A stretch of DNA of 64,000 nucleotides from Distichodus sexfasciatus. Taxonomy: Eukaryota > Chordata > Actinopteri > Characiformes > Distichodontidae. The translations under genes and the position numbers were made by a program. Below the pieces are notes generated by a model. It was given only the letters and a program-made list of their open reading frames with translations. It was not told where the DNA came from and did no database searches. The stretch spans positions 1,188,116-1,252,115 of the forward strand of contig JAVGVS010000108.1 in the NCBI GenBank assembly GCA_032718565.1, given 5' to 3'. The number at the start of each line of letters is the position of its first letter. Position 1 is the stretch's first letter. Shown one piece after another: positions 52,324 to 63,872 of the stretch.

Positions 52324-55300
52324 CTTCATAAACTTTTGCCATCTGGAAAGACCAGCCAGGATGATGGTCAGCACCACGACCACAACGCCAGCGATGGTGG
52401 GACCCAGAGGAAATTTCATCTCTTGATCTAAGTGCAAAACAAATGGAGATTTAGGCATTTTGCATCTTAACAACACTCTTCAATCTGCTTCACTCCCGCT
52501 ACGTTCATCCTGTGAGTCAGTGTTTTTTATGGCTTTTCATTATGATGTTTTATTGTGTTTTACTGAATTTATTACCTTTCTTAAAATGCTCATGTCCGAC
52601 AGGCCAAAATATAATACACACTATCTTTTAAGTGGCTGTAAAAGACTATAAACCGTTTTTCTTGATTGGCCTGAGATTGCATTTACTTATTTTGAGAAAT
52701 AGTGTTATAGTTCATCAGGGAGATAAAAATCCACCTGACTGCTGTTATGACAATTTGCACATACTGTTGAACCACTCACATCAGTAAGTTTATTTTTTAT
52801 ATATTGTCCGTCTACAATTTATATGACTAACTGCTGCAGATATTGAGCATACTTAATGCAAAAGAGCCGTAACTGTAGTTTGAACCTTAGATTTTCTACT
52901 TCTAGTTTAAAGTTATAAGTATATTTTATAGTCTGGTAATATATAAAGTGAGTGATTATTTGTCATTGTGAACACACTACCACAAAATGTTTAATACATT
53001 GTTAAATGCGATCTTATTATAATAGCAATATGTATTCTCCCTCTCGACACCTATCAGAACGCATCTCTACTACTGAAAGAAGTTTCATTACCGAATGACT
53101 TGTATTCTATGTGACGGCGCTGTTTAAGATGTTTTGGTATGTTTATAGAGTGTCTAGCTCGCCTTTGGCCAACCTAGCAAAATCCTAGCAGAAACACGTC
53201 ACGTCTGCCTACGTAAAAATCACACAGACTAATGATGACGTAGCACGTTAATGAAGGGGTGTCCCATTTCATAGGGGTAGATTTGAACCCTGCACCTTGC
53301 CACTCTATGCCACGGGTCAAAGGGTAGGGCTAAAGTGTAGCGCCAAGGGGTGAAATGGGATTCGCGCTTCCACTTTGACAAAATGATGTGCAATTAAATC
53401 ACCAAAAATCACAACCAAAACACTCTAGTGGGGAGGGATTTGGAAGGTAAAGTGGTTAGGGTTGCTTAGACGTGAGCTAACGTCAGTCATTTAGCTTAGC
53501 TACGCTCCCACGTTGTTATTAAGAGAGTACAGACCTATGACGGTGATGTTAAAGCTCTTGCTCCTCGCTCCGTAGACAGATGAAAACGTTTCACAGGTGT
53601 ACACGCCGTGCTGGTTGCGTTTGATGCTGGACATGGAGAGTTCAGCCATGAAGCCATTGTTGCTGGTCTGCAATCCGGCGGGGGAAAGATCCAAAATCTC
53701 ACCGTCCTTCTTCCAGACCACAGTGACCGGAGGATAAGCGCGAATGTTACAGGACAGCACCGTGCCGCTCTTCTCCTCCACCACCCAATCCTCCGTGCCA
53801 TTTAAATTTGGGGCGTCTGAAAGACATCACAACATTAGAGGCGTGGACCTTCACTGGTCTCACGATTCGATTACACTACGATTATCATCTTAGCGATTTG
53901 ATTTGATGCGATACCATGATGCGCCCCATCAATTTTTCTACATTTCCTCACATTGCACACAGATTGGACATCACAGATCGGGCAGCCATAGTTACTAGAA
54001 TTGTTATGTGGCAGCCAGAAAATCACCAAGCAATGTCATTATGATAGAATCGATTACGGTCTGCCACTGCATCGATGCAGAATCGTTCATGTCTGCACCG
54101 TGATACATCGATTATGTGATTAATTTCAACACAACACAATGGAAACAGCTTTGAAGGACACATAAACCCTGAGGAATGAGGAATCACACACTAAAACCCT
54201 GCATTTAGTTGAAGTGGTCGGGATGCACCCATACGATATGTATATGGGACAATTACATTTACAGCATTTAGCAGACGCTCTTATCCAGAGCGACTTACAT
54301 TTCAGAGACAGTTCCCCTGAGAGCAACTTAGGGTTAAGGGTCTTGCTCAGGGACCCAATGGTGGTAACATTAGAGGTCGGAATCGAACCCACAACCTCTT
54401 GGTCCAAAGGCGAGTGTCCTACCACTAGGCCACCAACACCCTCATCATTCTGATACTGATTCAGTGGGGTAACACTGGGCTGATCTATGGGCGCATGTAA
54501 TCAGTTCAATTAAAGCAGTCCAGTTAAATCAGTACCATGATTAATTGAAGATTTTACCACGACTACGCTTCATGAGCGATTATTTTGTTTTGTCGTACTG
54601 GAAGTTGATGCAATACTGAATTATCCGTTTGCACCACAAGAAATAAAACTATAGTTGAGACAACTCAAGGTGTTATAAATATATTTACTTTAATAAACTG
54701 TGGTTACCATTTCAGACCCTGTAAAACCTAACAGCACATCTATATCTATATGAAAGAAGTAAATTAATATAACTAAACAGAGCTCAAATTTCAATGCTTT
54801 ACTGCACGCCGCCGTTCTTCACAAAGCCAGCAAATTCGATGTGATTCGAGGGCCCATGCCTATAACCATCATGACCCGCACTCGTCTTTTCATCCTTTTT
54901 TTCCCTGTCGTTTATTTTCCCCATAGGAACGCATTAATTTTCTCCCATTAGGAATGCTTGGGATTTGGGACTCGACAGCTTCCCTCGGCCTGTTTTCACA
55001 CGACGCTCAACACGGTTCTTATGCCGCCTCAGACCACCTCACAAAGTCTCGCAATCATTATTATTATTATTATTATTATTAAATGGTTAATGGTAGTTGA
55101 GCCCAGTCTGGAGTTTAACACACAGCTGAAGCTGCTCACTAGTGGAACACTCCTTTATGGACCGTGTTAAACAGTAAGCAGGTAAAATAATTTTTTGACA
55201 GAGCACTGGCCTCTGATTGGGGTCCCAATCCTGTAAACTCACATGCAACCTCCAGGTGGATGGAGGCCTTGACGGCGTCATTTTTCTTCAGCTGGCAGGT

Positions 55301-56598
55301 GAAAGTGGCGCCGTGGTCCTCACTGGTCACCGGTTCCACACACAGGTGACTCTGTTCCAGCTTGTTCTCCGCGTTCAGTTGAACCAGCCTCTTGTTCCGG
55401 TACCACTGCAGCTCTTCTCCACCAACACCGCCGCTCACCACACAGCTCAGAGTCACGCTCATGTCCGGCCTCGTCTGGATCAACGTCCCGTTGGCTGTTG
55501 GGTTGGACTGGATGGAGACTGGAAAAGCAAACCATCAAAAGCGAGTTAGAACACAGTCGAACCGGTCGTTTCATGGCTGAGGAATCATTGGTTACTGCTG
55601 TTATTGGACCTCATTCATCAATAACTTTTCAAGTGGTTTCTTAAATTTGTTCCACACGGGCGTCTGAATCTTGGCGAATCTAAATTGGCCCCGTAAGGAG
55701 TGAGTGAACGTGAGTGTGTGTGCCTTGCGGTGTGTTGGCGCCTGCCCAGGGTTGGTCCCCGCCTTGCGCTCGTATGTTCCTGGGACGGACTCTGGTCCCT
55801 ACTGCAAAACCATTTGGGATTAAGCAGTTGGGATACTGAATGATTCTACAACTAGACACTGCCTGCTCTCATCAGTGCCTTAAGTGTTTGTATTAAGCAC
55901 GGTCGTGTTGTGCTCTGTCTGAAGGGTGAAGCCGACAGTACGTTCAGAAACTGTGATAAACTCTTTTTGCTTGATTTTTATGCCCAGCGATGTACATTTG
56001 TAGAGTAGGTTAATGTTTTGTAAAAACATGCATGCAATAAGAACGCTCTTCAGCAGCGGTAGACTCTGTTCCTACCAAAACACAAATCTCAACGTAGGAA
56101 AACTTTGGTGAATGTCAGATTCTTAATAATACAGACGAGACGAAGAGGAAACAGTTGAAACAGGACACACAAACAGACAAAACACAGTAGAATGTATTTG
56201 TGCGAAAAGCTTCTCTTAACTTCTTCGTTATCAATAATTAATTGATTAATACTGTAATATCTGAATTTCTCATCACCGGATGCGGATCAGAGCTGCTCGA
56301 CATGGCTCAGTGAATTTTTCGGCTGAAGGTGGAAGAATTTTGGCTAATTATCAAACCAGTTCTGAACTGAGTTACAAGCAAACTGGGCAATACAAAAACC
56401 TGTTCATAATTTCAACAGCTAAATTCTAGTTAACATTACGTCAGCTCTGCACAATGTAGCGTTCAGGTTAAATGCTGTCTTATGTAGTGGATATTTTTAT
56501 GTGTAAATCTCACCGTCGAGCCCCAGCACGCAGCAGAGACAGCAGACGAGAAGCAGCAGCTGCTCGAGACTCAGAACTCTCATTTTAACAGCTTTCAT
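52324..56598 (-). CDS. tmigd1: TMIGD1, two-Ig-domain membrane protein
   Basis: Transmembrane and immunoglobulin domain-containing protein 1, an epithelial adhesion protein of kidney and intestine in mammals. Minus-strand coding exons: 56,514-56,598 (ATG; signal peptide with LLLLVCCLCCVLG), 55,243-55,518 (Ig domain 1; Cys in VTLSCVVSG and TFTCQL, Trp in LQWYR), 53,535-53,816 (Ig domain 2; Cys in VLSCNIRA and VYTCETF, Trp in VVWKK) and 52,324-52,427 (membrane segment PTIAGVVVVVLTIILAGL, then SRWQKFMK). Junctions are GT-AG with one-base phases typical of Ig exons, and the frame is continuous for 249 residues (human 262). The C-terminus is unresolved: either a donor at 52,322-52,323 leads to a short last exon, or the frame reads on eleven residues to a stop at 52,288. 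An N-glycosylation site NIT precedes the end of Ig domain 2. Confidence 0.93.
53050..53500. other. tmigd1 intron with repeat fragments
   Basis: Contains GGTGTCCCATTTCATAGGGG (about 53,260) and AGGGGTGAAATGGGATTCGC (about 53,346), a fish repeat pair in inverted sense. A SINE family A tail fragment lies nearby at 52,947-52,990 (minus). Confidence 0.45.
53842..54128. repeat. Dispersed repeat, copy 2 of 2
   Basis: Same block order as 6893-7170 (GGACCTTCACTGGTCTCACG, CCCCATCAATTTTTCTACAT, CATCGATTATGTGATTAAT). Inserted in the tmigd1 intron between the two Ig exons. Confidence 0.6.
54252..54441 (-). repeat. tRNA-derived SINE family B, full length
   Basis: Minus orientation: tail TTACATTTACAGCATTTAGC then AGACGCTCTTATCCAGAGCG at the left, head CCACTAGGCCACCAACACCC at the right. 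Well preserved. Confidence 0.85.
54450..55240. other. tmigd1 intron, no exon seen
   Basis: Contains an (ATT)n run at 55,057-55,081. Otherwise unassigned. Confidence 0.5.
55057..55081 (+). repeat. (ATT)n microsatellite
   Basis: About eight ATT units in a tmigd1 intron. Confidence 0.9.
55677..55845 (+). repeat. SINE family C 3' fragment
   Basis: AATCTAAATTGGCCCCGTAA through CTGCCCAGGGTTGGTCCCCG to GGGATTAAGCAGTTGG matches the 3' half of the copy at 30,697-31,054. Lies in the first tmigd1 coding intron. Confidence 0.8.
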
Positions 56599-57005
56599 GG
56601 TTATTCTTTACTAGAAAGAGAAAAATATAGAGATTTTTTATTCCGTTTGCCCTAAAGACTGTTCAAATGCCAAAGGTACACAAAAATAAATAAATAAATA
56701 AATAATATTGTAATTGACAATGCTGTATTAAAGCTCAGATTTTTAGAATAAATGATCTTCCAGCACTAAGCAGATTTAAGTCATTTTAGAACAATATAAA
56801 TATAACCAAGCGGCAAAATCAACATTCTGGAAGAAAACAAATCTGATCAAAGTTGTTTTGTTTCAAATGAAAGTAAATATTTTAATTTTACTTACCGCGT
56901 GTGTGTGTGTGTGATGGTTGGTGGTTAACGAATGCTTCAGGGAATCCAAAGGTTGTGTGTTGGATGTTTTAAAAGCACTGCAGCTCTCTCGTCCTGGCTT
57001 TATAT
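56599..57005 (-). promoter_or_regulatory. tmigd1: tmigd1 promoter and noncoding first exon
   Basis: On the minus strand a TATA box (ATATAAAG, 56,998-57,005) precedes a probable start near 56,970. The noncoding first exon ends at a strong donor (GCG then GTAAGTAAA) at 56,896, and the intron ends at acceptor TTTCTCTTTCTAG at 56,611, 12 bases before the ATG. A (CA)n run lies just inside the exon end. No ATG competes in the predicted 5' UTR. Start position is inferred. Confidence 0.6.
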
Positions 57006-57542
57006 TGCACAGATGAGCTGCTTTATAACAAATCAGCAGTGGCGTCGCCTTCTCACCGCTCGGTCACACACCTTTACACATCGTCACCTGGAGCTCCGCA
57101 GGGTCCTGGGGAGCCTTCTACGACTGGACGACAAAACTAGACGTGCGGAACAATACTAACATCTGGAATAAAAACACTCACATTTAAACACATATTTAAA
57201 TGTCATCGTGAGAACTGAATGTTAAAATATAAATCTGATTGGTTTTAGTGCAACATTTTCTTTTTTATTACACATTATCAGATTATAAGTGCAGTGACCT
57301 TTTCATGTGTCATAAAGTTCTTTAAAATGACTATTTATACTCTTGACTATAAAACTAGTTTTGGTCTTTATCTCTCCAGTAAGTACCTATAAATCTCATA
57401 ACAGATTGAAATGATCTGAAGTTAAAAAGTTTTCTGTTTGTTAGTATCTTTAGTATTTAATGAAACACATTTCAGACGTGTTACTGTGTAAGAGCCGGTC
57501 CTTGTTTCTTTACATTTTATATTTATATAGGTACACATATAG

Positions 57543-57790
57543 AGGCAGTTGGTGACACAACAGTCGGGCATTCGTCCCGTGATCAGAAGGACGCTGGTTC
57601 GAATCCTGGACTGGTAAAGGTACCACTGAGGTACTCATGAGCAAGGTACTGTCCCCAAGCTCTGCTCTCCGGGTACTGCCCATGTCAGCTGCCCACTGCT
57701 CCTTCGTGGATGGGTTAAAAAGTCACATTTGGTTGTGGTGCACTGTGTGCTCTGCTGTGGTGTGTTCACAATGACAAATAATCACTCACT
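57543..57790 (+). repeat. tRNA-derived SINE family A, full length
   Basis: Head AGGCAGTTGGTGACACAACA, B-box GGTTCGAATCC, body GGTACTCATGAGCAAGGTAC, tail CACAATGACAAATAATCACT. A (CT)-rich end follows. Confidence 0.85.
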
Positions 57791-57799
57791 CTCACTAGT

Positions 57800-58199
57800 A
57801 TTTTATCATATTATCTCCAGCTGTACTGAATAATCCATAAGGGTGAATCAACGTTTCTTTATATGGTGCTAAGACGACAGGTGTCGTGGAATAACAGAGA
57901 ACACGCACTTTTAGCAAATGCTTTCTAAAAAACGTGTTCCCCCTAGTTATTGGCAGTAGAAGTGTATGAGGGTTTTATAAATGACTCCAATGTAGAAGTT
58001 TTATATATGCAAAACAGGACCATACACTCAAGAAACCTCTTCTAACTAGAGCTGGAACCAAGACCACCTAAACCGAGACCGAGACAAGACCAAGACTCTG
58101 AAGGCATGAGGCCGAGACCAGACCAATGCAGGTTTTACACCACATGACAAATAAGCCTAAGCAACATTAAACATGTTTATTCAATATTTCTCATTTACA
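57800..58199. other. Intergenic, no gene seen
   Basis: A stretch CCAAGACCACCTAAACCGAGACCGAGAC-like (58,050-58,115) is a short degenerate GAGACC repeat resembling a widespread fish repeat. Nothing coding. Confidence 0.35.
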
Positions 58200-58201
58200 T
58201 A

Positions 58202-58752
58202 CACTACCAGTCAAAAGTTTGGACACACCTTCCCATTCACTGTTATGTCTTTATTTTCATTACTATTTACATTGTAGATTCTCACTGAAGGCATCAAAAC
58301 TATGAATGAACTGTGTAAGGGCTATTTGACCCAGAAGGAGAGCGATGGAGTGCTGCGCCACAAGGCCTGGCCTTCACGGTCACCTGACCAAACCCAATCG
58401 AGATGGTCTGGGATGAGATGGACCGCAGAGTGAAGGCAAAAGGGCCAACAAGTGCTCAGCATCTCTGGGAACTCCTTCAAGACTGTTAAAAACCATTTCA
58501 GGTGACCACCTCATGAAGCTCATCGAGAGAATGACCAAGAGTGTGCAAAGCAGTGATCAAAGCAAAGGCTGGTTATTTTCAAGAATCTAAGATATAAAAC
58601 ATGTTCTGGGTTATTTCACACTTTTTGTTTACTACATAATTCCATATGTGTTCATTCATAGTGCCTTCAGTGAGAATCTACAATGGAAATAGTCACGATA
58701 ATAAAGAATAAAACATTGGATGGGAAGGTGTCCAAACTTTTGACTGGTAGTG
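58202..58752 (+). mobile_element. Internally deleted Tc1-like element (type 2), copy 2
   Basis: TA duplications at 58,200-58,201 and 58,753-58,754. 551 bp, same inverted ends and same remaining transposase C-terminus as 25,572-26,120, in plus orientation, with stops and frameshifts (for example a stop after GLAFTVT). Non-autonomous. Confidence 0.85.
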
Positions 58753-58754
58753 TA

Positions 58755-59268
58755 TATATAATGAGGAAATCACTTCAAACTTCACATCATATGTTAAACT
58801 CAACAAACCACAGTGAGAACTCCTCAAGACCAAACTCACTGTTTTATTGGCTGCTGAGCTGAGTTGTTATTATGCAGAGACATTCTATGGCTTAGTGCTG
58901 TGAAGAAAAACACCTTTTTACAAAACAAATTGAATAAAAATTACAAATACAAAAGACATATGACATATTTTAAAATCTCTCTCTTCCCCTCAGGAGGGTG
59001 GGCCAGGCTTGTGATGGGTGGGTTTTAAGATGTTTTATTATTCGGAAGAATGTGTAAATCCCAAAAAAGCGAACCTACTGTGATCTGTCATTTTCATGAA
59101 TATGGCCTGTAATCTGTGCTTTAATCACGTTTTAAAGCCACAGTTCCTTAATGCAGTTTATTTCGTTTTATGTTTTCCTGGAGAATTGAAGGTCCTCACA
59201 CAGTTACAGCCATAATTAAGCCATAAAGGAGTTTTAACAGCTCTGCTCTGTAGTTTTGACCACAACTT
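58755..59268. other. Intergenic, no gene seen
   Basis: The segment at about 58,970-59,020 resembles about 1960-2010 (both contain TCTCTCT then CCCCTCAG). Confidence 0.35.
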
Positions 59269-59845
59269 CCCTTACAAAAGTAAAATGTTAGCGCAGGTTT
59301 GTGGCAAACTTGTGGTTAATTTGTGGTGAACAGTGGAGTTTGCAAGAATATGTCGCCACAAGTTGCTATTGTCAGTCACTAGTGGCAAACTTGCGGCAAT
59401 GTTCTTGCAACAATGACAAATTACCACTAATGACAAATGTATTGCCAGGTGCAGGGATGTCACCAGAAGATTTTACTGGCAGCTTCAGCACAGGGTATTT
59501 TGAGTGTATTTTGTACAGTTGCTTAGCTTATTTATTTTATTAACATGCATGCATCTGGAAATTAAATGATAATTTAGGCAGTGTACTATAGTCTGCAGTC
59601 TACTATAACACCTTATATATACTGTATACAAAATGCAAATAAATCCTTGGCTCCTCTTTGAATTTACACGCGGTCCGGGCTGAGCTCAGGGTGTCCACCT
59701 GGTCAGGTGCATAAGTTTTCCACAAAGTTTGCTAGAAGTCCACCACAAGTTTGCCACACACCCAATTTGCATGTGAAAATATTTGCAGCAACATTGCCAA
59801 AGGTTTACGGCAACTGTTTGCCAGACGCTTAAAATTTTGTAAGGG
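59269..59845 (-). mobile_element. MITE with CCCTTACAAAA ends, copy with inner insertion
   Basis: The left end CCCTTACAAAAG and right end ATTTTGTAAGGG are inverted. The outer parts match 27,591-27,988 in opposite orientation; about 240 bp between 59,457 and 59,700 has no match there and is likely a later insertion. Confidence 0.65.
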
Positions 59846-59849
59846 TTTA

Positions 59850-60555
59850 ATTAATCACTTAAAAATCATTTCAGATTTACATTTGCAGCAAATGGGGTAA
59901 TGAAGTGTATTATCGCCACCACAGTGTAAACGTGTAGATACAAACTCCTCTACACCAACAATAAAACACACACCTGCTGAACACAGAGCAACACGTCTTC
60001 CAGCAGATCCCAAACGCTGCACCTCACTACCAACACACGAGATGGCGCTGAGCTGCTGCAACCACATGAGATACAGGGGGTGTTTATGAATTATGTGCAT
60101 CTCAAATTCTGTTATAAATAAATTCTGTTTTTCTGATGCACAACTTTCATATCAGTCACTTATCTGGTGGTTATTGTGGGATTTTAATATGTTCTGAGCC
60201 GTACTAACATATAAAACTTTAAACTTTAAATTAGAGGTAGAACGAGAGCCTGTGCAATATAGTCACTTGTGGAATACAACTACAATTTTGATTCTGAAAT
60301 GATCTTTTTTCTGTTGAATGTACATATGTTGGATATGAAAAACAATATGAAACAAAACTAAACAGGCATTTACAATAATAATAATAATTGTGTTTATAAT
60401 AATTTGCTAAATAATAACTGTATGTTTATAAGTAAATAAGTACTTTTATTTTGTGGAAAATTTTGTTTATAGTTAATATAGTTTTAGAAGTTTAAAATTT
60501 CTGAGTTAGTAAATAACAGTTTGATATCTGTTTTATAATTTAAATATGTTGTATT
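59850..60555. other. Intergenic, AT-rich
   Basis: A reversed family X fragment at about 60,215-60,300. No exon. Confidence 0.35.
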
Positions 60556-60559
60556 ACTA

Positions 60560-60715
60560 TAATATATATCTATCTATATCTATATCTATATCTATCTCTA
60601 TATCTATATATGTATACGTATGCCACGTAAAACTGCTGAACTTATGAAAAACCAATCAGTACAGAGAGTTTATAATTTTATTATTATTATTATTATTATT
60701 AGTAGTAGTAGTAGT

Positions 60716-60792
<77 letters not shown>

Positions 60793-60960
60793 GCTCCTCA
60801 CTTTTGGTCTTGTCTCCTTCTGTCTCACTCTCTTTCTGTGTCTGTCTTACTCTCTTTCCTCTCCTCTTCCATCCTTTCTTTCTCTCCTCCGTCCCCTCTC
60901 TCCCTCTTCTCCTTCTCTCCTCTTTTCCCCTCCCATCTCTCTATCTCTTACTCTCTTTTT
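60560..60960 (+). repeat. Compound microsatellite: (TATC)n, (TTA)n, (GTA)n, (TC)n
   Basis: TATC/TATATC units at 60,560-60,612, TTA at 60,678-60,700, AGT at 60,701-60,714, then TC dinucleotides to about 60,794 with two breaks, followed by C/T-rich sequence to about 60,960. The 168-residue Ser/Leu frame here is a repeat artefact. Confidence 0.9.
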
Positions 60961-60964
60961 GGGA

Positions 60965-63650
60965 CACCCACTCAGCATCAGCCCGACGCATCCAGAGTGT
61001 AAATCTACGGGTTTCATCACGTCTGATTATCATATCAGTTTAATGGATATTGATTCAGCAACAACGGCCGATATTACCAAAATCTGCTCCGCCGGATTCA
61101 GATCATTTCACCAGCGATCACTTTGACACAGTATCATATGCAAATATCATTTTTCATCAATGCCTTTGCCTCATTGATCAGTAAATCCAGGTATCAATGT
61201 ATCGTTACATCCCTTTCCATATCTAGTTAAACCTCAGCTTTAGGTTGTGAGTTCCTGCTGCCGCGTGTAGCCCTGCTGATGACATCACTCATGTAAAATC
61301 CGTGTGTTGGCATTTTTGGGATTTGGCCCGGTTGTGAAAAGTAAGCAGTCAGGGTTAAAACATTACAGAGGTTCTTGAGGCAATTAATACGAGGGCAAAG
61401 GTTATTAATGTGATATTCAGTGTTGTAATCCTGGTGCTGCATGTGCTTGGCAACAACTGAGAGATATATCTCCCTGATCATTAAAAAATTAAAAATCATA
61501 AAAGGTCATTTGTTTCCATTATTTAATTCCCAATCGTAAACCCTATATATTTTCTATATTCAATAGCTCTAAAGTGGAATATTTTATGTCTTTTTAATGT
61601 TTTTTCTCATGTTTTTATGATTATGGGTGATAGACAAAGCTGATTCCCATAATAATGTGATCATCTGACATACTTGATTTCTGACTTTTCATGAGCTTTC
61701 GGCTGTAACATCAGCATTAAAACAGGAAAAGGTGGAAATTACACCACTTTTACAGGTAATGGTATAGAAAATATATTACCATTTAGAATTAAATAATAAG
61801 AACAAATAACCTTCTTCATGATATTCAACTTTTCTGAGATTCACTGCTATATTTAATATGCATTAAATACGTAGAATGTGAGACACAACCCTCTGAACCC
61901 TGGACAGTGTTTGGAAGGTCAGTTTACATGGAGAACTGTGACAGAAGAGCACCGTAATGAAAACAAGCAGTTTTCACAAGAAAAAGAAGGCTGTTTGGAG
62001 TTGGAGTCAGGGCCTTGGCAGAGAGTGTGCATGTGGACCGCCTAAAATCTCTTTAACGTCCCACAAACACACTCCCAACTCTTATACTGTCCACATGGAG
62101 ACTCGGAACTCTTTTTAACAGGTTTCCTTCTTATTCTTTACTTAAAAAGTCGATTGAATTTGTCCAAACTGTTGTTTTTATCCGTTCACTATAAATGCTA
62201 GTTCACTGCAACCCTTATATGAGTGCAGCCACATTCATACAAAATAAATCGCTTCATGAAATGTATATGGGATTTTTTTGTGCTTGTGTGAATACAATAA
62301 AAAGTCTCCAGTAATTTGCATAGGTTACATTCAGGATGTATGTGCAACACATCGAATAATGGTTTTGACGTCTTATATTGACGATTTGGGCGAAACCTTT
62401 ATGAATCATATTTAATTGATCTTTTTCATACGAGCAACTCTTCAAATGTTAAAAAGATTAAAATAATGAAAACTGTAACAATCAAACCAAATAATGCTAA
62501 TACTGTATGTTGATTAAAATTTAAGATTTTAGGACCAACACTTAAACCAGACTCAACATCTGCATCTTTCAATCGGGTGAGTAGAGGCTGTTAGAGTGTT
62601 CATCACAGTATTATATCAGCAATTCCATGTCTGCCGATGCCACAAAGTCTGATACGATACGTTTTCCATTTGATTCAGTTCAGGAGTCAGCGATCGATAT
62701 GAGATAATAACACCGGCCTCGAGACCCGGTTTTTAAAGTCTCGGTCTTGTCATGGACTCGGAAAAAGAGCTCTCTGGATTTTAGTTGGAGACCACGACTC
62801 TGGGAATATTACTATTAAAACTCTTTGAAAAGAGGCGGCCTTGAGCATTTTTGTGTTTTATTAATTAGTGTTTTAATAACTCAGAATCCTTTAACTTACA
62901 GGAAACCACACACATACTGTCAGAATCACAAGACTTTCAACTCACCAACATTGTATTTATTCCTCAAAATCATGCAAAACGTTAGTATTTCTTCATTTTC
63001 AATTGATCAGAAAATAGTTTTTGCTTTTTTATAATGTAATTAGTAATTAATAGGAAACGTGTGCAGTGTTCCACCTAATTTTCTTTACAACACTCGTAAC
63101 TACTAAGCTTTTCTTTTAATAAAAATGGACCTCCTGTTTCCAGATAAAGTGATGTCACAATATATTTGTGACCCGATCTGCCGTAATGAGTGGGAAGTCG
63201 GCGTTCAATTTATTTAGATACGGGCCGATTATGTTGACAAACATCAAAAATATCGATTTTTTCTTTTTTGGTCTTATATGAAAGAAGGTGTCTGGCATCG
63301 ATGTTACATGATATTTTCCAGCATAATTGTATATCTAAATAAATTCGACTCATTGAATCGGGTCACATATGATGACTGACTCATGTGTTTTTCATTTTGG
63401 ATCAATGTTATAGGCTCTCTACAATCACTGAATAAATGTATCAATGTAGACTGACGTATCGTTACACACCTACCGTGTTGCATTGCCACTGCTTCTCAGC
63501 GCTTTGTCCTTTACTCTTACACTGGCCTAATTAGCCAAATGTCAGGATTACACTGTTACAGCACAAGCCCATTCATGAGTGCAAAACCTGAGTTATTTGC
63601 AGAGACATTCTTGATAAGATTACTGCTGTTCTGAAGAAGTAAGAACCTCC
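60965..63650. other. Intergenic, AT-rich, no gene seen
   Basis: Contains several short repeat signatures (for example ATCAATGTATCGTTACATCC near 61,192 and GTATCGTTACACACCTAC near 63,455). No coding exon is supported. Confidence 0.4.
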
Positions 63651-63872
63651 CGTCCGCCTCCTTCCACGCCTCCTCTTATTCCTCCTTGGCTCAGTTGGAT
63701 CCCATGCGAGAATAATAAAAAGCGCTTGATTGTATTCTGACCCTCTTGGGCTAAAGGCAGCAGGTTACTTAATCACAACCTTCAAGACCTCTCCTCCTCT
63801 TTCTCTCCCTTTTCCTCCTCAAACCTCTCTCTCCTGCTCTCTTTTGTGCTTGTTTTTTGCAGCTTGGCCTCC

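Noticed and set aside
55217..55549. Plus-strand frame of 110 codons
   Set aside because: Antisense shadow of the first tmigd1 Ig exon.
60620..61126. 168-codon plus-strand frame rich in Ser and Leu
   Set aside because: It is translated from the TTA and TC microsatellites.
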